DNA from: Parvicella tangerina
GTDB taxonomy: Bacteria; Bacteroidota; Bacteroidia; Flavobacteriales_D; Parvicellaceae
Length of the DNA: 64,000 bases
NCBI RefSeq assembly: GCF_907165195.1
Contig: NZ_OU015584.1
Coordinates: 2,261,291-2,325,290 of the forward strand
Reading direction: 5' to 3'
Part shown: positions 61,313 to 64,000 of the stretch, piece by piece
Layout of the letters: each line of letters starts with the position of its first letter
Position numbering within the stretch: position 1 is the first letter of the stretch
Translations under genes and position numbers: made by a program
Notes under the pieces: generated by a model
Seen by the model: the letters and a program-made list of their open reading frames with translations, nothing else
Databases searched by the model: none
What the model was told of the DNA's origin: nothing

Positions 61313-62385
61313 CACTCAAACTGGCGATATAAATTATCGATCTGAACAGGTTTGCCAACTCTTTTGGAAATGGTAATTTGGTTTGAGGTTCCTGAAATAT
61401 GATACTTCGCCAATCCATAGCTCAAATAGATGGACTTTACCTTGAGTCCAAGCCCCATAGAAAATCCCGTCATTCCTGTTTTTGATCCAACTTTCATGGT
61501 TTGGCGCTGCATATGATTATAACCAACTCTGATGTGAAAATTCTTACCTAGTAATAGTTCTGTACCTACTGTGATGTGATACATAAACTTGGTTAACATT
61601 CCGGGAGGTTTCAATTCTACTGTCTCTCCTGTCAACTGATCAACGGTTGTACTATTAGCTTCATCAAAATAGACCAGATTCCATTTTTGAAGATTATCAT
61701 AAGTTAGTGAAAATCGAAAAGGAGCATGCGTCAATTTTTTGCTCAATCCAATAGCAATGTTGAACGGCAACCTTTCCCGGTTACCCGAGGTATAACTTTT
61801 GAGTTGCATTCCAGCATTCTTGACAATCAAACCAGCTCCAAAGTTCTTAGCCGTGTCAATGTAACTCGCTGCCAGATCGAAAGCAAAACCAAAAGCATTA
61901 TAACTTTCCAAAAAACTACCCACCATTTTAAATTGCCCCCCCACTGAAATCTTTTGGGTTAAGGGTCTTCCATAACCAACTCCCAAAACCAGATCACGTG
62001 CTCCAAATGTTCCTCCAGTTCGAGTTCCGTCAATTTCCGCATATTCAAACCTTCCGTAATCTGCATAGAGCAACGATGCATTAAACGTTCCGACATTCTT
62101 GAAGTGTCTTGTATATGAAGTGTAACCAAAATTGGCATCAGCAAAATAATTGATGTAATTGAGGTTTACCTGACCATGCATGTTAGGATTCAACAAAGCA
62201 GGGTTAGCTTGTCCTAAATTAGCATCATCGTCTTTTACACCAAGTAAATAACCACCCAATGCCTCAACTCTGGCACTATTATTAAAATCCAACACCTGAA
62301 ACGTTTGTCTCCCCCCGATCTGAGCAGAAAAGACACCTCCCCATAACAAAGGTATAAGCCATATATGTTTTAAAGCAAGGTGCAT
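61312..62385 (-). CDS. porQ: Type IX secretion system protein PorQ
   Basis: 357 residues from the ATG at 62385, with a signal peptide ending VFSAQ. A FadL-like outer-membrane barrel pattern: QTFQVLDFNNSARVEALGG at the N-terminus (PorQ signature), then alternating strands with NLGQANPALLNP. PorQ helps attach the A-LPS anchor to T9SS cargo with PorU/V/Z. The cargo protein at 7522 is a candidate client. Confidence 0.88.
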   Translation of the reverse strand: MHLALKHIWLIPLLWGGVFSAQIGGRQTFQVLDFNNSARVEALGGYLLGVKDDDANLGQANPALLNPNMHGQVNLNYINYFADANFGYTSYTRHFKNVGTFNASLLYADYGRFEYAEIDGTRTGGTFGARDLVLGVGYGRPLTQKISVGGQFKMVGSFLESYNAFGFAFDLAASYIDTAKNFGAGLIVKNAGMQLKSYTSGNRERLPFNIAIGLSKKLTHAPFRFSLTYDNLQKWNLVYFDEANSTTVDQLTGETVELKPPGMLTKFMYHITVGTELLLGKNFHIRVGYNHMQRQTMKVGSKTGMTGFSMGLGLKVKSIYLSYGLAKYHISGTSNQITISKRVGKPVQIDNLYRQFE

Positions 62386-62484
62386 GAATACAAAGAAACG
62401 GAATTTATTACTAAATAGTATGTATAAAAAAAGCCCCAGCGACAACTGAAGCTTTACTTTGAAGTAACAAGTACTATTAATTAT

Positions 62485-63657
62485 TTACTTATTCAGTACC
62501 ATTTCTAATTTAGACACCACGTTCATTTTCATTCCCATGGTATTCATATTGGTGGTTACTGTTCCATAGACTTTATCGAACATTCCGTTCTGATAATCAA
62601 ATTTAGAAGTTACATCACATCCCATGTCTGGCGCCATTGACTTTGAAGCTCCAATTGCTTCAGCATCCGAACCTGGCATTCCAAAACCACCCATATCCAT
62701 TCCTCCCATTCCCATATCGTCTCCTGTGCTCATTTCGTCATCAAAATCCTGCATATCCATATCCATTCCCTCCATATCAGTATTCATGTCCATATCAAAA
62801 TCACCATCATTATCAGAATCACCATCTTCGAACTGAGTATCCATACCCATTCCAAAAGAAGAGCTACCATCTCCTGAGGTTCCAGATGCACTACCGTCAA
62901 ACATATCTTTTGATTTGTCTGTACTCATGGTATGGTGCAGCGAAGCCACTCCAGCACTCATATCATTGACTTTTACAACCGTTTCATACATGCCAGCACC
63001 TACTTTCACCTCATCATTCAAATTTACATCTCCCTCTGGTAAGGCCAATAATTCTAGAAAGTCATACGGTAAAACATCAATCATATCCGTCTCTTCAGTC
63101 ACTTTTACTTCTACTGTGGAGGTATTCTTAATCTCTTTTACGCTGTAACCGGCTTTCAATGAACCTGTTTTAGGATCGAACTCCGCATAAGCATCTACTT
63201 TCATATTACCAGCTTGCCCTCCTGCAGAAACACTGTTTGCATCTGCACTTCCATAAGCCAATACGTTTGATGAACCCGAAGTGATTAAATAGATTTTTTT
63301 TAGGAAAGTGAATTTACCTTTCGCATCAACAGTTACTTCACTTTGCAATGCCTTTTGGGGAAGATCATTCAGGGAAGCCAGGGCATTTCCTTTTGAGTCA
63401 ATAACGCTAAAATTAACCAAATACAGCATCCCCGTAGCTTTTCCATCCGAAGCAACTGAATTAATATACAATACAAAGTCTGTCGTTGTTTTGAACTGTT
63501 CTTTCATTTCCATCCCCATCATGGAGGTAGAAACATCATCGTTCACGACTGCTGTAAAATGATAGGCAGCTCCAGATTTCCATTTGTAGCTGAGTTCTGT
63601 AGCAAATGACGAAAGAGCGGTCAGCGCTACCATAGCTGAGAGTAATAGTCTTTTCAT
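62485..63657 (-). CDS. Exported DUF6263-like protein with Met/Asp/Gly-rich insert
   Basis: 390 residues from the ATG at 63657, with a signal peptide ending SFATE. The beta-rich body (ELSYKWKSGAAYHFTAVVND, DVLPYDFLELLALPEGDVN) is interrupted in its second half by a low-complexity stretch of Asp, Met, Gly and Ser (about 270-345), for example DDEMSTGDDMGMGGMDMGG, possibly metal-binding. The family name is recalled, not verified. Confidence 0.65.
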   Translation of the reverse strand: MKRLLLSAMVALTALSSFATELSYKWKSGAAYHFTAVVNDDVSTSMMGMEMKEQFKTTTDFVLYINSVASDGKATGMLYLVNFSVIDSKGNALASLNDLPQKALQSEVTVDAKGKFTFLKKIYLITSGSSNVLAYGSADANSVSAGGQAGNMKVDAYAEFDPKTGSLKAGYSVKEIKNTSTVEVKVTEETDMIDVLPYDFLELLALPEGDVNLNDEVKVGAGMYETVVKVNDMSAGVASLHHTMSTDKSKDMFDGSASGTSGDGSSSFGMGMDTQFEDGDSDNDGDFDMDMNTDMEGMDMDMQDFDDEMSTGDDMGMGGMDMGGFGMPGSDAEAIGASKSMAPDMGCDVTSKFDYQNGMFDKVYGTVTTNMNTMGMKMNVVSKLEMVLNK

Positions 63658-63735
63658 ATCTTTATTATTTACGTATAAGTTGCTTGGAAACAAAGTCTGT
63701 ACCAAACGTTCACATATTACTCTCAAATATACGAA

Positions 63736-64000
63736 CTAGTTTGATGAATTCACGGAATCGATAAACATCAAAATCTCTGCATCGCTTTTACCTAAGATAT
63801 TGGTCAGGTAATTTTTAGCATCTTGGGCAAATGGATCGTTGGGGTATTTCTCGATCAGTTGGTTATACATCGATTTAGACTTTTCCAGTTCACCATTTAC
63901 TTCATACAGACGGGCAATATTTGCCATATACTTGGGTGTATCTTCTGTTTCGGGGAATTCATCCACCAACTTTTGCATGATGTTGATTGCTTGTTGTGGC
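63736..64000 (-). CDS. TPR-containing protein, C-terminal part (runs off the window)
   Basis: Open to the window edge; only the C-terminal 88 residues are seen. Two TPR-like repeats (MANIARLYEVNGELEKSKSM, YNQLIEKYPNDPFAQDAKNY). Codons up to position 64000 keep the TPR pattern, so the ATG at 63978 is internal. Followed by the DUF6263-like gene on the same strand. Confidence 0.7.
   Translation of the reverse strand, partial: PQQAINIMQKLVDEFPETEDTPKYMANIARLYEVNGELEKSKSMYNQLIEKYPNDPFAQDAKNYLTNILGKSDAEILMFIDSVNSSN

Noticed and set aside
62624-62969. Plus-strand frames opposite the Met/Asp-rich gene
   Set aside because: They are shadows of the repetitive codons, giving Ser/Ile/Pro- or Tyr/His-rich products.
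1-64000. CRISPR array
   Set aside because: No regularly spaced repeats with unique spacers were seen.

Overview
This is a chromosomal window of a Bacteroidota bacterium, most likely an aerobic, possibly marine Flavobacteriales relative. The evidence is a type IX secretion gene (porQ), a secreted protein with a gliding-motility/T9SS type B C-terminus, LytS/LytR-type signalling, RteC- and IntDOT-like mobile-element genes, and promoters of the Bacteroidota type (TTG, 19 bp, TAnnTTTG). The genus cannot be named from the sequence alone.

Layout. (1) 1-21.8 kb is host backbone: a PepSY-like protein with a two-component system that appears to control it, an ATP-grasp/aspartoacylase-like pair, dapD, a T9SS cargo protein, a SpoIID-like protein, glmM, an NlpC/P60 peptidase, adenine deaminase, an M23 peptidase, a YfiR-like protein, a vWA protein, a NUDIX hydrolase and a lipoprotein, ending at tRNA-Asp(GTC). 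(2) 21.86-36.55 kb is genomic island E1 (about 14.7 kb), integrated in the 3' end of tRNA-Asp. (3) 36.53-60.95 kb is a second island, E2 (about 24.4 kb), in tandem behind E1. (4) 60.95-64 kb is host sequence again: a sugar-transferase remnant, porQ, a secreted protein and a partial TPR gene.

The two islands are delimited by three copies of the tRNA 3' end (15-16 bp). Each has its own tyrosine integrase and its own pair of 20-21 bp arm-type repeats just inside its ends (GGGGAACACATAGGGGAAC for E1; a CGGTAACAGT-containing repeat for E2). Each att copy is followed by a different intrinsic terminator.

E1 carries a 1888-residue STAND NTPase with an N-terminal Cap4-like nuclease motif (Avs-like architecture), followed by an HNH nuclease gene. 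It also has a serine recombinase, three small HTH regulators, a secreted protein, a ribbon-helix-helix protein and a protein with all three palm motifs of family A polymerases. No relaxase or transfer genes are seen.

E2 carries a LytS/LytR pair divergent from a tight operon of secreted hydrolases and NTF2-like proteins. Then come rteC, two genes sharing an upstream motif (one with a PD-(D/E)XK-like motif), an excisionase-like HTH gene and a replication-like pair. The most striking segment follows: a compact cassette of XRE regulator, double-GHKL (MORC-like plus histidine-kinase-like) ATPase, receiver-domain protein, HNH nuclease, Eco57I-class DNA methyltransferase and a 58-residue protein. 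hipBA and a four-gene operon of small uncharacterised proteins lie at the right end.

The best candidates for under-described systems are the GHKL/receiver/HNH/methyltransferase cassette (50.36-56.27 kb), which looks like restriction-modification wired to phospho-signalling, and the STAND-nuclease plus HNH operon (22.07-28.58 kb). All functions are inferred from motifs read by eye; no database search was possible.
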